Part shown: positions 36,132-45,116 of the stretch, piece by piece
How the letters are laid out: each line of letters starts with the position of its first letter
Numbering within the stretch: position 1 is the first letter of the stretch
Source of the DNA: Rufibacter hautae
GTDB taxonomy: Bacteria > Bacteroidota > Bacteroidia > Cytophagales > Hymenobacteraceae
Assembly: GCF_008271695.1 (NCBI RefSeq)
Contig: NZ_VKKY01000003.1
Span: forward strand, 868,001-932,000
DNA: 64,000 nt
Direction: 5' to 3'
The notes under the pieces: model-generated
What the model saw: only the letters and a program-made list of their open reading frames with translations
The model's database searches: none
Told to the model about the DNA's origin: nothing
Made by a program: the position numbers and the translations under genes

Positions 36132-36713
36132 CTAGAAGTTTTTGAGGCCGTTGAGCAGCAAGTTGGAGAGGAACTCCGCAATCTCGTCCGGGCTCATCTT
36201 GCCTTCGGGTTTATACCACATGTGCAACCAGTTAAGGCTAGAGAGGAGCGTCAGAACCACGAATTTCTCATCGGTGACTTTGAATTCTCCGCTCGCGATT
36301 CCCTCGCGCACAATCTCCCGCAGGCTTTCCTCGTACTGGAAACGCATGTCATGGAACTTGCTCAGGGAGGGCTCGCTCAGATGGCGCCACTCGTTGAGGA
36401 ACACCCCGGCCGCCGGTGGGTTCTTGGTGAGTACCCGCACGTGGGCCGCCACGGCCAGGCGCAGTTTCTCGGCCGCCGGCACGTCTTTGGTCTTCACCTC
36501 GTCAAAGGCGGCATTGAACTCATCGGCCATCTTAAAGCAGACGCGCTGCAGGATATCCTCCTTTGATTTGATATGCGAATAAAGACTTCCGGCCTCGATT
36601 CCCAGTTCCAGCGCCAGATCCCGCATGGTGGTGGCGGCGAAACCCCTGGATTTGAAAAGGGAAGTGGCAACTTGGTCTATCTGTTCTTTGCGCGACAATT
36701 GGGTGCTGGACAT
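36132..36713 (-). CDS. TetR/AcrR-family transcriptional regulator
   Basis: A 193-residue regulator. The N-terminal helix-turn-helix spans about 10-55 (RKEQIDQVATSLFKSRGF, TMRDLALELGIEAGSLYSH). The C-terminal ligand domain resembles FadR/PaaR-like TetR proteins (KFVVLTLLSSLNWLHMWYKP), which often control fatty-acid or aromatic acyl-CoA genes; the PaaE-type reductase lies 3 kb away, so a link is possible but not shown. The nearest genes are an unknown lipoprotein and thiL, on opposite sides. Confidence 0.88.
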   Translation of the reverse strand: MSSTQLSRKEQIDQVATSLFKSRGFAATTMRDLALELGIEAGSLYSHIKSKEDILQRVCFKMADEFNAAFDEVKTKDVPAAEKLRLAVAAHVRVLTKNPPAAGVFLNEWRHLSEPSLSKFHDMRFQYEESLREIVREGIASGEFKVTDEKFVVLTLLSSLNWLHMWYKPEGKMSPDEIAEFLSNLLLNGLKNF

Positions 36714-36818
36714 AGAGGGTACTGTTTACAATCAAAGCTACTAATGCGAACGGCCGTTAGCAAATTTACTTGCCTGGAGCCCCGGAATTCTTTGCAATGA
36801 AAGGTGCCGTGGAAAAGC

Positions 36819-36826
36819 TATCTTTG
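36819..36826 (+). promoter_or_regulatory. -7 box for thiL directly before a dispersed palindrome
   Basis: TATCTTTG fits TAnnTTTG. A TTTG at 36791-36794 is 24 bp upstream, slightly too far for a standard -33. The palindrome begins at the next base, so it would lie at the 5' end of the transcript. Confidence 0.45.
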
Positions 36827-36864
36827 CGTTTTAGGCAAGTTTTTCTAAAAATAAGACGAAAACG
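36827..36864. repeat. Dispersed palindrome copy upstream of thiL
   Basis: CGTTTTAGGCAAGTTTTT faces AAAATAAGACGAAAACG. The arms pair partly. Unlike most copies it lies in front of a gene. Confidence 0.55.
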
Positions 36865-36912
36865 TATATCTCCTATCAAATAGGATGAAAAAGTACGATA
36901 AGTAGATACAAT

Positions 36913-37941
36913 ATGTCAGAATATACCTCTTTAGACACCTTGGGCGAATTTGGGTTGATCCGCCGCTTGCAGGAAAACATTGAAATGAACCAGCCGTCTA
37001 CCGTGGTGGGCATTGGCGACGATGCCGCGGTGCTGGAGCCGGGTCAGAAGCAGATTGTGGTTTCCACCGATATGCTGGTGGAGAACGTGCACTTTGACCT
37101 CACCTTCTGCCCTTTGAAGCACCTGGGCTACAAGGCCGTGGCCGTGAACGTATCTGATATTGCCGCCATGAACGCCGTGCCTACCCAGATTGTGGTGAGT
37201 TTGGCCATTGGCGCCCGCTATACCGTGGAGGCCATTGAAGAACTGTATGCCGGTATGCGTCTGGCCTGCGAGAGTTACAACGTGGACCTGGTGGGCGGCG
37301 ACACCACGGCTTCGCGCGGTGGGCTGGTGATTAGTATCACTGCTTTGGGCGAGGTGGAGAAAGGAAAAGCGGTGCTGCGCAGCACGGCCCAAATCAATGA
37401 CCTCATCTGCGTGACCGGCGACCTGGGTGGCGCCTACCTGGGCCTGCAGCTGCTGGAGCGCGAAAAACAGGCGTACCTGGCAGACCCCGAGACCCAGCCC
37501 GAACTGGAAGGCAAAGACTACGTGGTAGGCCGCCAATTGAGACCCGAGGCCCGCATGGATGTGATCCATGAGCTGAAGGAACTGGGCGTGCACCCCACGT
37601 CCATGATTGATATCTCCGATGGATTAGGTTCTGAGTTGCTGCACATCTGCTCGCAGAGCCGGGTAGGAGCGGCCATTTACCAGGACAAACTGCCCGCCGA
37701 CCAGCAGACCTTGGAAACCGCTGAGGAATTCAAACTGGACCCCGTAACCTGCATCCTGAACGGCGGCGAAGACTACGAACTGCTCTTCACCGTGAAAATG
37801 GCCGATTTCGATAAAATCAGGAACCACCCCGATATCACCATCATCGGGAACATCACCGATGCCGGCGAGGGGGTGCGGTTGGTGACCCCGAGCGGCAACT
37901 CTTTCCCCATCAAGGCGCAAGGCTGGAACCACTTCGGGTAA
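36913..37941 (+). CDS. thiL: Thiamine-monophosphate kinase
   Basis: A 342-residue PurM-like kinase that makes thiamine diphosphate from the monophosphate. Key motifs are GIGDDAAVL near 33-41, STDMLVENVHFDL, NVSDIAAMNA, LVGGDTTAS and ICVTGDLGGAYLG; ISDGLGSEL and LNGGEDYELLF near the end are also typical. Length is normal. It stands alone; other thi genes are absent from the window. A perfect terminator follows. Confidence 0.95.
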   Translation: MSEYTSLDTLGEFGLIRRLQENIEMNQPSTVVGIGDDAAVLEPGQKQIVVSTDMLVENVHFDLTFCPLKHLGYKAVAVNVSDIAAMNAVPTQIVVSLAIGARYTVEAIEELYAGMRLACESYNVDLVGGDTTASRGGLVISITALGEVEKGKAVLRSTAQINDLICVTGDLGGAYLGLQLLEREKQAYLADPETQPELEGKDYVVGRQLRPEARMDVIHELKELGVHPTSMIDISDGLGSELLHICSQSRVGAAIYQDKLPADQQTLETAEEFKLDPVTCILNGGEDYELLFTVKMADFDKIRNHPDITIIGNITDAGEGVRLVTPSGNSFPIKAQGWNHFG

Positions 37942-37954
37942 GCATCAATTGTCA

Positions 37955-38004
37955 CTAAACAGCAAGCCCCAACTTCCTGATAGAAGTTGGGGCTTGCTGT
38001 TTAG
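37955..38004 (+). terminator. Terminator of thiL
   Basis: CTAAACAGCAAGCCCC continues to AACTTC and pairs perfectly with GAAGTTGGGGCTTGCTG plus TTTAG: 22-base arms with a 6-base loop. Confidence 0.85.
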
Positions 38005-38033
38005 AGGGTACTTTCAAAAAATCAGGTCTAAAA
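37999..38033. repeat. Dispersed palindrome copy (degenerate, overlaps terminator)
   Basis: GTTTAGAGGGTACTTTC is followed by AAAATCAGGTCTAAAAC. The right half matches the family well; the left half doubles as the end of the thiL terminator. Confidence 0.4.
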
Positions 38034-38045
38034 CAGGGATATGCC

Positions 38046-38414
38046 TTAATCCTCTGGGTAGGGAACGAACACGAAGTTCATGAAGTCGCGGTCCACCACA
38101 AAGAGGCAGCAATATTCATCGGCATCACGGTAGGCCTGTTGGAAATCCTCTATTTTGTCTTCCAGCACCAGTTTGCGGCCCACAAAGTCCTCCAGGTAAG
38201 AAGCGTTGATGTTCCAGTCCAACTGGCGCTCCTCGGCGGCAATGATCAGCCCGCCAATCTTGGTGACCTCCTTGGAGAACACAAAAATGGGGTACTTGGA
38301 GATATCGCGCTTTCTGATGAGGTAAGAAGCCTCTTTCAACGTATCAGACACCTGCACAAAGTCTTTGGTGATGGTGCCCAGGTATTTACCGTTCAGTTCT
38401 GGATCGTTTTGCAT
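38046..38414 (-). CDS. Conserved-looking cytoplasmic protein of unknown function
   Basis: A 122-residue acidic protein that I do not recognise. It has no signal or membrane segment. It begins MQNDPELNGKYLGTITKDF, has YPIFVFSKEVTKIGGLIIAA in the middle and ends in CCLFVVDRDFMNFVFVPYPED. Alternating hydrophobic strands and one helix suggest a compact alpha/beta fold. It lies between thiL and rlmD, bounded by a palindrome on each side, so it is transcribed alone. Confidence 0.65.
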   Translation of the reverse strand: MQNDPELNGKYLGTITKDFVQVSDTLKEASYLIRKRDISKYPIFVFSKEVTKIGGLIIAAEERQLDWNINASYLEDFVGRKLVLEDKIEDFQQAYRDADEYCCLFVVDRDFMNFVFVPYPED

Positions 38415-38467
38415 GGGAGTGTCAAGTAGTGCGTATCTGGTAGCACGTATTATCTTACGAAAGAGAT

Positions 38468-38507
38468 GCGTTTGGGGGCTGTTTTTCAGAAAACAGCCCC
38501 CAAACGC
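38468..38507. repeat. Dispersed palindrome copy (perfect arms)
   Basis: GCGTTTGGGGGCTGTTTT and AAAACAGCCCCCAAACGC pair over 18 bases around TCAG. It lies 18 bp after the rlmD stop codon and probably ends that transcript. Confidence 0.85.
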
Positions 38508-38525
38508 TTTGGGTAATAGCAGAGA

Positions 38526-39944
38526 TTAGCCGCGCAAGGTGAGCAGCGCCACGCTTTCTACGTGGTAGGTCTGCGGGAACATGTCCACTGGCTGGATCTT
38601 CACCACATCGTACAGTTCTGAGAGCATCTCCAGGTCGCGGGCTTGGGTAGAGGGGTTGCAGCTCACGTACACAATACGGCTGGCTTTCACCTCCAGCAGG
38701 CGGGCCACCACATCTGGGTGCATGCCGGCGCGAGGCGGATCGGTGATGATCACATCCGGGCGGCCGTGTTTGGCAAACAGATCGTGCGTGAGCACGTCTT
38801 TCATGTCGCCGGCGTAGAAATGCGTGTTGGTGATGTCGTTGATCTGCGAGTTGATTTTGGCGTCTTCAATGGCGCTGGCCACGTACTCAATGCCCACCAC
38901 CTGCGCGGCAGACCTTGCCACGAAGTTGGCGATGGTGCCCGCACCGGTGTACAGGTCATACACAATCTCATGGCCGTTGAGCAGCGCGAACTCGCGAGTG
39001 AGTTTGTAGAGGTTGTATGCCTGCTCTGAGTTGGTCTGGTAGAATGACTTAGGCCCCACCCGGAACCGCAAACCTTCCATCTGCTCATGGATGTAGGGCT
39101 CGCCGTGGTAGCACACCACCTCCAAGTCATGGAACGTCTCGTTGCCCTTGTTGTTGACCACGTAATGGAGCGAGGTGATCTGCGGAAATTCCGCTAACAG
39201 ATGATCCAGCAAGGGCTGCAGCAAGTCAAACCGGTCCTCGAATACCTGTAGAATTACCATCAAATCGCCGGTGTTGGCCGTTCTTATGATGAGGTTGCGC
39301 AGAAAGCCTTCCTGTTTCACCAGGTTGATGAACGCCAGGTTATGCTCCAGCGCGTATTTCTTCACCGCCAGGCGGATGTCATTAGACGGGGCCGGCTGCA
39401 GGTAACAGTGCTGGATGTCTACGATCTTGTCAAAGCGCAGCGGCACGTGGAAGCCCAAGGCCCGACGTTCCAATTCCACGCCGCTGTCTATCTGCTCTTT
39501 GGTGAGCCAGGCGTTGTCTGAGAACGTGAACTCCAGCTTGTTGCGGTAGAAACTCACCCGGTCTGAGGGCAGAATGGGCAGCATCTCATGACCTCTGACC
39601 TTACCAATGCGCTCAATATTGTCGTTGACCTGTTTCTGCTTGAAAAACAGCTGGGTATCATACGGGATGTGCTGCCACTTGCAGCCGCCGCACACGCCAA
39701 AATGCTCGCAGAACGGCTGGGTGCGCATTTCTGAGTATTCATGGAAATGCACGGGCACGGCCTCCAGGAAATTCTTCTTCTCCTTGGTCACGCGCACGTC
39801 CACCACATCGCCGGGGGCTACGTCTGAGATAAAAACCACCAGGTTCTCGTAACGGGCCAGGCACTTGCCTTCGGCGGCCATCTCTTCCACCCGAAGCTGC
39901 GGAAGGATGTTGTATTTGCTTTTTCTTTTCTTGTGTCTTCTCAC
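38526..39944 (-). CDS. rlmD: 23S rRNA (uracil-5-)-methyltransferase RlmD
   Basis: A 472-residue SAM-dependent RNA methyltransferase. A TRAM domain is at about 15-65. The iron-sulfur cysteines include C79, C85 and C88 (FCEHFGVCGGCKWQ). The Rossmann domain has VYDLYTGAGTIANFVA, then TDPPRAGMHP and VSCNPSTQARDL, which carries the catalytic cysteine. Cluster delivery would come from the isc system seen at 11-13 kb. Related TrmA-family enzymes of other specificity (RlmCD) are possible. Confidence 0.9.
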   Translation of the reverse strand: MRRHKKRKSKYNILPQLRVEEMAAEGKCLARYENLVVFISDVAPGDVVDVRVTKEKKNFLEAVPVHFHEYSEMRTQPFCEHFGVCGGCKWQHIPYDTQLFFKQKQVNDNIERIGKVRGHEMLPILPSDRVSFYRNKLEFTFSDNAWLTKEQIDSGVELERRALGFHVPLRFDKIVDIQHCYLQPAPSNDIRLAVKKYALEHNLAFINLVKQEGFLRNLIIRTANTGDLMVILQVFEDRFDLLQPLLDHLLAEFPQITSLHYVVNNKGNETFHDLEVVCYHGEPYIHEQMEGLRFRVGPKSFYQTNSEQAYNLYKLTREFALLNGHEIVYDLYTGAGTIANFVARSAAQVVGIEYVASAIEDAKINSQINDITNTHFYAGDMKDVLTHDLFAKHGRPDVIITDPPRAGMHPDVVARLLEVKASRIVYVSCNPSTQARDLEMLSELYDVVKIQPVDMFPQTYHVESVALLTLRG

Positions 39945-39997
39945 GATGCCGCAAAAATACGAAGAAAACTCTGCCCAGCCGCTTGTTCCTGCAAATG

Positions 39998-40036
39998 CGT
40001 TTTAAAGGAGTTTTCAGAAAATCGGCCTTGAAACAG
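39998..40036. repeat. Dispersed palindrome copy
   Basis: CGTTTTAAAGGAGTTTT is followed by CAG and AAAATCGGCCTTGAAAC; partial pairing. Confidence 0.6.
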
Positions 40037-40113
40037 GAGAAAGGATTATTCAGGAAAAAGCAACTCCGATGCTCAGCTTGCACATCAGCGCATTTCCGGT
40101 CTTGCAGGTGCTC

Positions 40114-40152
40114 CAGTTCAAAGCGGATTTCGGGAAAACGAGCCTAAAACTG
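40114..40152. repeat. Dispersed palindrome copy
   Basis: CAGTTCAAAGCGGATTT is followed by CGGGAAAACGAGCCTAAAACTG; the ends CAGTT/AACTG pair and the centre fits the family. It is the second copy within 120 bp between rlmD and the next gene. Confidence 0.5.
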
Positions 40153-40181
40153 ATTGGCTTTGCCATATTGCTTCTTAAGGC

Positions 40182-41219
40182 TTATTTCACCCGGATACCA
40201 AGATTCAATCCAGGCCACACCGCCACGCGCGATTGCCTGGAGATGTTCTCAAACAGGGGCCAGGGCTCCAGTTTCATGCCCGGGTCCTCGCCGGTTTTGA
40301 GTGGTTTCCGGTTAGAGACAAAAACGTTGAGCGTAGCCCCGTACAGCAGCGCAATTTTCCCGAAATCCCGTTCTTTGGTGAGCCGCACTTGTTCCAGCAG
40401 ATTGCTGGAGCCGTTGGTCCAGAACCTGTTTTCGTTTACCTGGTAAATGAGCACATCCAGGAACATGCCTTTGGGGTTCACCGGAAAACCCAGGCCCAAC
40501 CCGTAACCAAAATGGTGCTTCCCTTCGTGCGGACCCCAGCCCAGCGCGAAAATGCTGTAAAGTTTTTGGGTACCCATTTTAAGGGCGCCATTGGCCAGAA
40601 ACGTTTCCCCGGCCCAAAGCTCGGCCCGGTAATAACCGCCGTGCCGCACAATGTTCACCACGCCCAAGGTGGCGCCGCTGCTGGAATCCGCGATGTTGAT
40701 GACGCCAATTTGCAGACCTTTAGAGTGACGCGTTCGGTTAATGGCGCCCAACTGCAGGCCGTTCAGTACCCCGGTAACCGTATTGATGACGCCGCCTATC
40801 TGAACTCCGTTCGCATCCCCCTCCACCGAGTTTAGGATTCCGCCCAGTTGCAGGCCTTCCAGGTTAACCTCCGGCGAAACGGTGGAATCTGGGTTAAAAC
40901 GATACGCCAAGTGAAGGGGGTTGGGAAGCGCGCCAATGGTGTTGATAAGCCCGGCCAACTGCAGACCTTTGGCGTAAGAGTGGTTCCGGTTGATCAATCC
41001 GCTGAGTTGGAGTCCGCTTACGCCTCCGCTTTTATCCCCCAGCACCCCGAAGGAGAAGGAAGTATAAAATTGCTCGCTTTGTTTGCCGTTGGAACCCAAC
41101 CCAGGAGTGACAGAGAACTGAACCGGCCGATACTCCAGTGAAGTACCGGCCGGAGCTTGGGAGAAACCATCGGCAGCCATGGTTAAGAGCGCTGCGATGG
41201 AGAGAAGAAATTTTTTCAT
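40182..41219 (-). CDS. Secreted GLQLGGxxN-repeat protein
   Basis: A 345-residue protein with a signal peptide ending FSQA near residue 22. Between about 68 and 195 it carries at least six copies of a repeat of the type GLQL(S/A/G)G(L/I)(I/L)N: GLQLSGLIN, GLQLAGLIN, GLQLGGILN, GVQIGGVIN, GLQLGAIN and GLQIGVIN. Such repeats can form a beta-solenoid or barrel sheet and resemble LA_2272-type surface repeats. The C-terminal 130 residues look like outer-membrane strands (GYGLGLGF). An outer-membrane location is inferred; the ligand is unknown. Confidence 0.7.
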   Translation of the reverse strand: MKKFLLSIAALLTMAADGFSQAPAGTSLEYRPVQFSVTPGLGSNGKQSEQFYTSFSFGVLGDKSGGVSGLQLSGLINRNHSYAKGLQLAGLINTIGALPNPLHLAYRFNPDSTVSPEVNLEGLQLGGILNSVEGDANGVQIGGVINTVTGVLNGLQLGAINRTRHSKGLQIGVINIADSSSGATLGVVNIVRHGGYYRAELWAGETFLANGALKMGTQKLYSIFALGWGPHEGKHHFGYGLGLGFPVNPKGMFLDVLIYQVNENRFWTNGSSNLLEQVRLTKERDFGKIALLYGATLNVFVSNRKPLKTGEDPGMKLEPWPLFENISRQSRVAVWPGLNLGIRVK

Positions 41220-41408
41220 GGTAAACGTAGTAAGGCCCCTTTTTAAAGGTGGTTAGAAGTAAAGACGCCTTAACCACTGTTTACCCCCACGTGGCAGGGA
41301 TTAATGTTGAAGCCACAAGACGCCGTGGGTGGAGAGGAGAGAGGCGAATGGTGCAAAACTTATCGTAGATTTGCGGCGGCTGCCAAGCAGCAGATGATCT
41401 CATAATAC

Positions 41409-42215
41409 ATGAAAGATAAAGTTGTTATAATCACCGGCGGGTCGTCTGGCATTGGCCGGGCATGTGCGTTGGCGTTCGGGCGGGCTGGTGGAAAAATCGT
41501 GATTTCGGCCCGAAATACCCAAAAGTTGCAGGAAGTAGGTCAGGAGCTGCAAGAAGCCGGCGTACAGTATCTGGCTGTGGCAGGCGACGTAAGCCAGGAA
41601 GCCGATTGCCGCCGCCTCATTGAGGAAACCGTGGCCCGGTTCGGGCGAATAGACGTGATGCTGAACAATGCGGGCATCAGCATGCGGGCCTTGTTCCAAG
41701 ATGTGGATTTAGACGTGATCCGGCAGTTGATGGACATCAATTTCTGGGGAACCGTGTACTGCACCAAATATGCGCTGCCGTACCTGCTCCAAAGCAAAGG
41801 ATCGGTGATTGGGGTGTCCTCCATTGCCGGTTACCAAGGTCTGCCGGGCCGCACAGGATACTCGGCCTCTAAGTTTGCGATGCAGGGCTTTCTGGGCTCC
41901 CTCCGTACCGAGACGCTCCAACAGGGGCTGCACGTGATGATTGCCTGCCCAGGTTTCACCGCCTCCAACATCCGCAACACCGCCCTTTCCGCCGACGGAA
42001 GCCAGCAGGGGGAATCTCCGCGGGATGAGAGCAAAATGATGTCCGCGGAGGAAGTCGCCGACCATATTCTGGCAGCCACCCGCAAGCGCAAGCGCGAACT
42101 GGTCCTTACCACCCAAGGCAAGCTGGCGGTCCTTTTAGGTAAGTTTCTGCCCGGCCTCACTGATAAACTGGTGTACAACCAAATGAAAAAGGAGCCGAAT
42201 TCTCCGTTCAAATAG
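41409..42215 (+). CDS. Short-chain dehydrogenase/reductase
   Basis: A 268-residue classical SDR. The NAD(P)-binding motif GGSSGIG is at 10-16, NNAG at 86-89, and the catalytic residues are a serine near 137, Y151 and K155 (GYSASKFA). The basic residues after the first strand (SARN) favour NADP. The C-terminal region with KRELVLTTQGKLAVLLGKFLP is common in SDRs acting on lipid-like substrates; the substrate is not known. It is a single-gene unit facing the sugar locus. Confidence 0.88.
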   Translation: MKDKVVIITGGSSGIGRACALAFGRAGGKIVISARNTQKLQEVGQELQEAGVQYLAVAGDVSQEADCRRLIEETVARFGRIDVMLNNAGISMRALFQDVDLDVIRQLMDINFWGTVYCTKYALPYLLQSKGSVIGVSSIAGYQGLPGRTGYSASKFAMQGFLGSLRTETLQQGLHVMIACPGFTASNIRNTALSADGSQQGESPRDESKMMSAEEVADHILAATRKRKRELVLTTQGKLAVLLGKFLPGLTDKLVYNQMKKEPNSPFK

Positions 42216-42219
42216 AACA

Positions 42220-42258
42220 TGATTCGGGCCTGTTTTACTGAAAATAGGCCTCAAACGG
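42220..42258. repeat. Dispersed palindrome copy
   Basis: GGGCCTGTTTTACTGAAAATAGGCCT has paired arms; AAACGG follows on the right. Its right end overlaps the terminator. Confidence 0.65.
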
Positions 42259-42296
42259 AAAGAGCCCGCAGCGTACTGCGGGCTCTTTCCGTTTGA
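42251..42296. terminator. Bidirectional terminator
   Basis: TCAAACGGAAAGAGCCCGCA plus G pairs perfectly with the 21 bases ending CTTTCCGTTTGA around a CGTA loop. It separates the convergent SDR and GH130-type genes. Confidence 0.85.
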
Positions 42297-42313
42297 ACAG
42301 GTAAGGTCAGTTC

Positions 42314-43531
42314 CTACTTCGCCGCGGTGGCCGTGTTGGTGCCTTTCTGGTTCGCCACGGTAGCCGCTATTTTGGAATCGGCGGTGCCGTAGTAGAGGTA
42401 CCATTTTCCTTTGAACGGCGCCAGACCTTCCACGAAACAAACGTTGTCTACCTGACCGTTGATCTCGTAGTCCTTGTCTGGGGTAATGAACCATTTGGAG
42501 GTGCGGGCCAGCACTTTGAACGGGTCGTTCTTGTCCAGCAGCACCTGGCCGGCGGCGTAGTTCCCGGCGGCTAAGGTGGTGTCTCCGTAGGTGGGACTGT
42601 TTTTGCTGTTGTAGATGAAGACAATGCCACGGTCGGTGAGCAGCGCGGGCGGGCCGGGTTCTACCAGTTCGCTATCAAACTCGTGTTTGCGGGGCTGGAA
42701 CACTACTTTGAAGGCCTCGTCGTAGCCGCGCATGCTGTCTGGTTTGGCTTTGGTGGGATCGGTCTCGGGGACCGGGGTCCAGTCAATCAGGTTGTCCGAA
42801 GTAGCCATATAGATATTCGATTCGCCCCATAGCATCTGGTACTTGCCGTTAATCTTGGTAGCCACCAACCGACTGCCTTCCTGCCGGGCGATGATGGAAC
42901 CCGCCTTGGTCCAGTACTTGATGTATTTGCCGTTTTTAGCTTTCCCAAACACCGAGCCATGCTTTTTCCAGTTCCGCAGGTCTTTGGAGGTAGCAATCAT
43001 GAGGCGGGCAGTTTTTCCGTCATACGCGGTGTAGGTGAGGTAATACGTGCCGTTCTCGTCTTCCACCATGCGCGGGTCTTCGCAGCCGCCTTCCCATTCC
43101 AGCGCTTTGTAGGCATCGTTATCGGGGTAAAGCACCGGGGCCGGGTACTTGGTGAACTTGAGCCCATCGGTGCTGTAGGCCAGCCCCAGGCGCGACGTCC
43201 CCGCAAATTTCCCAATTTTATCCTCGGCGCGGTACAGCATGTACACCGTATCGTTGCGCACGGCCACTGTGGGGTTAAACACATCTTTGGCTTCCCAGGC
43301 CACGGAGTCTTTGCGGATGGGGTCATAGAACATGGCATCAGGGTCTGGGATGAGCACCGGGTTGGCGGCATCGGCTTTCACGAAGGGGCCCAGCATCCAA
43401 TCCTCAGGAGTATTCAGCGTGGTGGCCGAGGCTTGGGCCTGCTCGGTTTTCTCCCGTTTGCTCTGGCAGCTGGTGAACCCTACAAGTAAAAGCAGGCTCA
43501 GGATGGCAATCTTCTTGCATATATGTTTCAT
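42314..43531 (-). CDS. GH130-type glycoside hydrolase/phosphorylase lipoprotein
   Basis: A 405-residue five-bladed-propeller enzyme with a lipoprotein signal (C22 in VGFTSC). Family-like motifs include VFNPTVAVRNDTVYMLYRAED, read here as two phrases, FNPTVAVRND and YMLYRAED, then GGCEDPRMVEDENGTYYLTY and MIATSKDLRNWKKHG. GH130 enzymes act on beta-mannosides, as phosphorylases in the cytoplasm or as hydrolases in the periplasm; a lipoprotein is more likely a hydrolase, because phosphorolysis needs intracellular phosphate. GH43/GH32 relatives are the alternative. It is the last gene of the susC-susD operon. Confidence 0.78.
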   Translation of the reverse strand: MKHICKKIAILSLLLLVGFTSCQSKREKTEQAQASATTLNTPEDWMLGPFVKADAANPVLIPDPDAMFYDPIRKDSVAWEAKDVFNPTVAVRNDTVYMLYRAEDKIGKFAGTSRLGLAYSTDGLKFTKYPAPVLYPDNDAYKALEWEGGCEDPRMVEDENGTYYLTYTAYDGKTARLMIATSKDLRNWKKHGSVFGKAKNGKYIKYWTKAGSIIARQEGSRLVATKINGKYQMLWGESNIYMATSDNLIDWTPVPETDPTKAKPDSMRGYDEAFKVVFQPRKHEFDSELVEPGPPALLTDRGIVFIYNSKNSPTYGDTTLAAGNYAAGQVLLDKNDPFKVLARTSKWFITPDKDYEINGQVDNVCFVEGLAPFKGKWYLYYGTADSKIAATVANQKGTNTATAAK

Positions 43532-43599
43532 AGTGGTTGGCGGTTTTTGGTGTGAGAAGAAGCCCGGCTCCGCGCTTGCGGAACCGGGGTGTTTTTGGC

Positions 43600-45093
43600 C
43601 TAGTTTTGCGGTAAGCCCAGTAAATCAACCTCGCGGCGGGGAATGGGCAGCAGGGCGTTGCTGGGCTGCCAGCCGTTGCCGTAGTCTTTGTAGCCTTTGA
43701 GCGGATCAGCGTCCGGAGCCTTTGCCAGCACCTCATCGGCGATGCCCCAGCGCACTAGGTCAAAGTAGCGATGCCCTTCAAAGGCCAATTCTACCCGTCG
43801 CTCGTGCCGGATGGCGTCAAGCAGCTCCTGCTGGTTGTTGGTGGTAACTTCCGGCAGCACCGAGGGATCACTGGCTTGGTTTCTGGAGCGTGCCCTTACC
43901 TGTTCCAGCGCGGCCCGGGCCTCGGGTAGTTGGTTTAGCTGGGCGTGGCTCTCGGCTTTCCAGAGCAGGACATCGGCGTAGCGGATGTAGATATAGTCCA
44001 CGCCGCCGTCGTCAATGGGTGTCACGTTGCTCATGAATTTCTTCACGTTGTAGCCGGTGAGCGGAGACCAGGCAGGGTTATAGTCAGAGCCGTCCACCCA
44101 CTTGTCTCCGGACATGAACACAGTGGCTTTTAGCCGAGGGTCGTTCGTCTCAAATTCATCTACCAGGTCCTGCGTAGGAATCAGGAAGCCCCAGCCTTTG
44201 CCCTGCGGCGCGAACACTGCGTTCAGGATAGCGCCTTGCGAGGGCACCAAACCTGCCTCGTGCCGGGAAGCGAAGATGATTTCCTTGCCTTTCTCGCCCT
44301 CGCCATTGAAGTTGTCCTCAAACTCCGGCAGCAGCATGTAGCCTGATTTCTGCACCTCGGCGATCTCGTTCAAACAATCTTGCCAGCGTTGGCGGTATAG
44401 GTAAGTTTTGGCCAGCAGCGCATGGGCCGCTCCGCTGGTGGCGCGGTGGTAATTGGCGTCCTCGGTATAGTTCATCGGCAGCAATTGCATGGCCTGGGCC
44501 AGGTCGCTTTCAATCTGGCCGTAGACTTCCTGCACCGAGGCGCGGACCGTATTGTCGGTTTTGCCTTGTTCAGGGGCAATAAGTGGTACCCCACCAAAGT
44601 TGACCACCAGCCGAGAGTAGTAGAACGCCCTCAGAAAGTAGGCTTCGCCGCGCATGCGGTTGTAGAGGTCAGCGCTGAGGCCGGCAACGTTGCTCCCGTC
44701 CTGCTGCAGAAACGTGTTGGCGGCGTTGATGCCTTTGTAGTTGAAGCGCCAGATGCCCAGGACATTGTTGTTCTCGGGAAAGATATTGAAGGTCTCCATC
44801 CTTCGCATATCTTCCTGGTCGCCCAAGCCGCCGCCTCCTTTTACGGCATCATCACTCATAACATCCCCAATGACCCATTCACGGGGGATGGAAGCCCCGT
44901 TTTCCCACTCCCAATTGCCCCGGAACCGGTTGGTCAAGGGCAGGTACACGGCGTCAATGGCCAATTGGAAATCACTGGCCTGGGTGAAGACGTTGCCTTC
45001 GGTGAGTTTCCCTTGCGGGAGTTTGTCCAGCTCGTCCTGGCAACTGGTTTGCAGGACTATTAGCAAAAACAGGCTATAAATATACTTTTTCAT
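43600..45093 (-). CDS. SusD/RagB family nutrient-binding lipoprotein
   Basis: A 497-residue outer-membrane lipoprotein. The signal ends in VLQTSC at residue 18. The N-terminal TPR-like part contains YFLRAFYYSRLVVNFGGVPL, and the C-terminal part carries RHERRVELAFEGHRYFDLVRWG, both hallmarks of SusD proteins. It caps the SusC channel and captures glycans. It lies 23 bp behind susC and 68 bp before the GH130-type gene. Confidence 0.95.
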   Translation of the reverse strand: MKKYIYSLFLLIVLQTSCQDELDKLPQGKLTEGNVFTQASDFQLAIDAVYLPLTNRFRGNWEWENGASIPREWVIGDVMSDDAVKGGGGLGDQEDMRRMETFNIFPENNNVLGIWRFNYKGINAANTFLQQDGSNVAGLSADLYNRMRGEAYFLRAFYYSRLVVNFGGVPLIAPEQGKTDNTVRASVQEVYGQIESDLAQAMQLLPMNYTEDANYHRATSGAAHALLAKTYLYRQRWQDCLNEIAEVQKSGYMLLPEFEDNFNGEGEKGKEIIFASRHEAGLVPSQGAILNAVFAPQGKGWGFLIPTQDLVDEFETNDPRLKATVFMSGDKWVDGSDYNPAWSPLTGYNVKKFMSNVTPIDDGGVDYIYIRYADVLLWKAESHAQLNQLPEARAALEQVRARSRNQASDPSVLPEVTTNNQQELLDAIRHERRVELAFEGHRYFDLVRWGIADEVLAKAPDADPLKGYKDYGNGWQPSNALLPIPRREVDLLGLPQN

Positions 45094-45116
45094 GTCTGAT
45101 AGTTTGGGTGAAGAAA

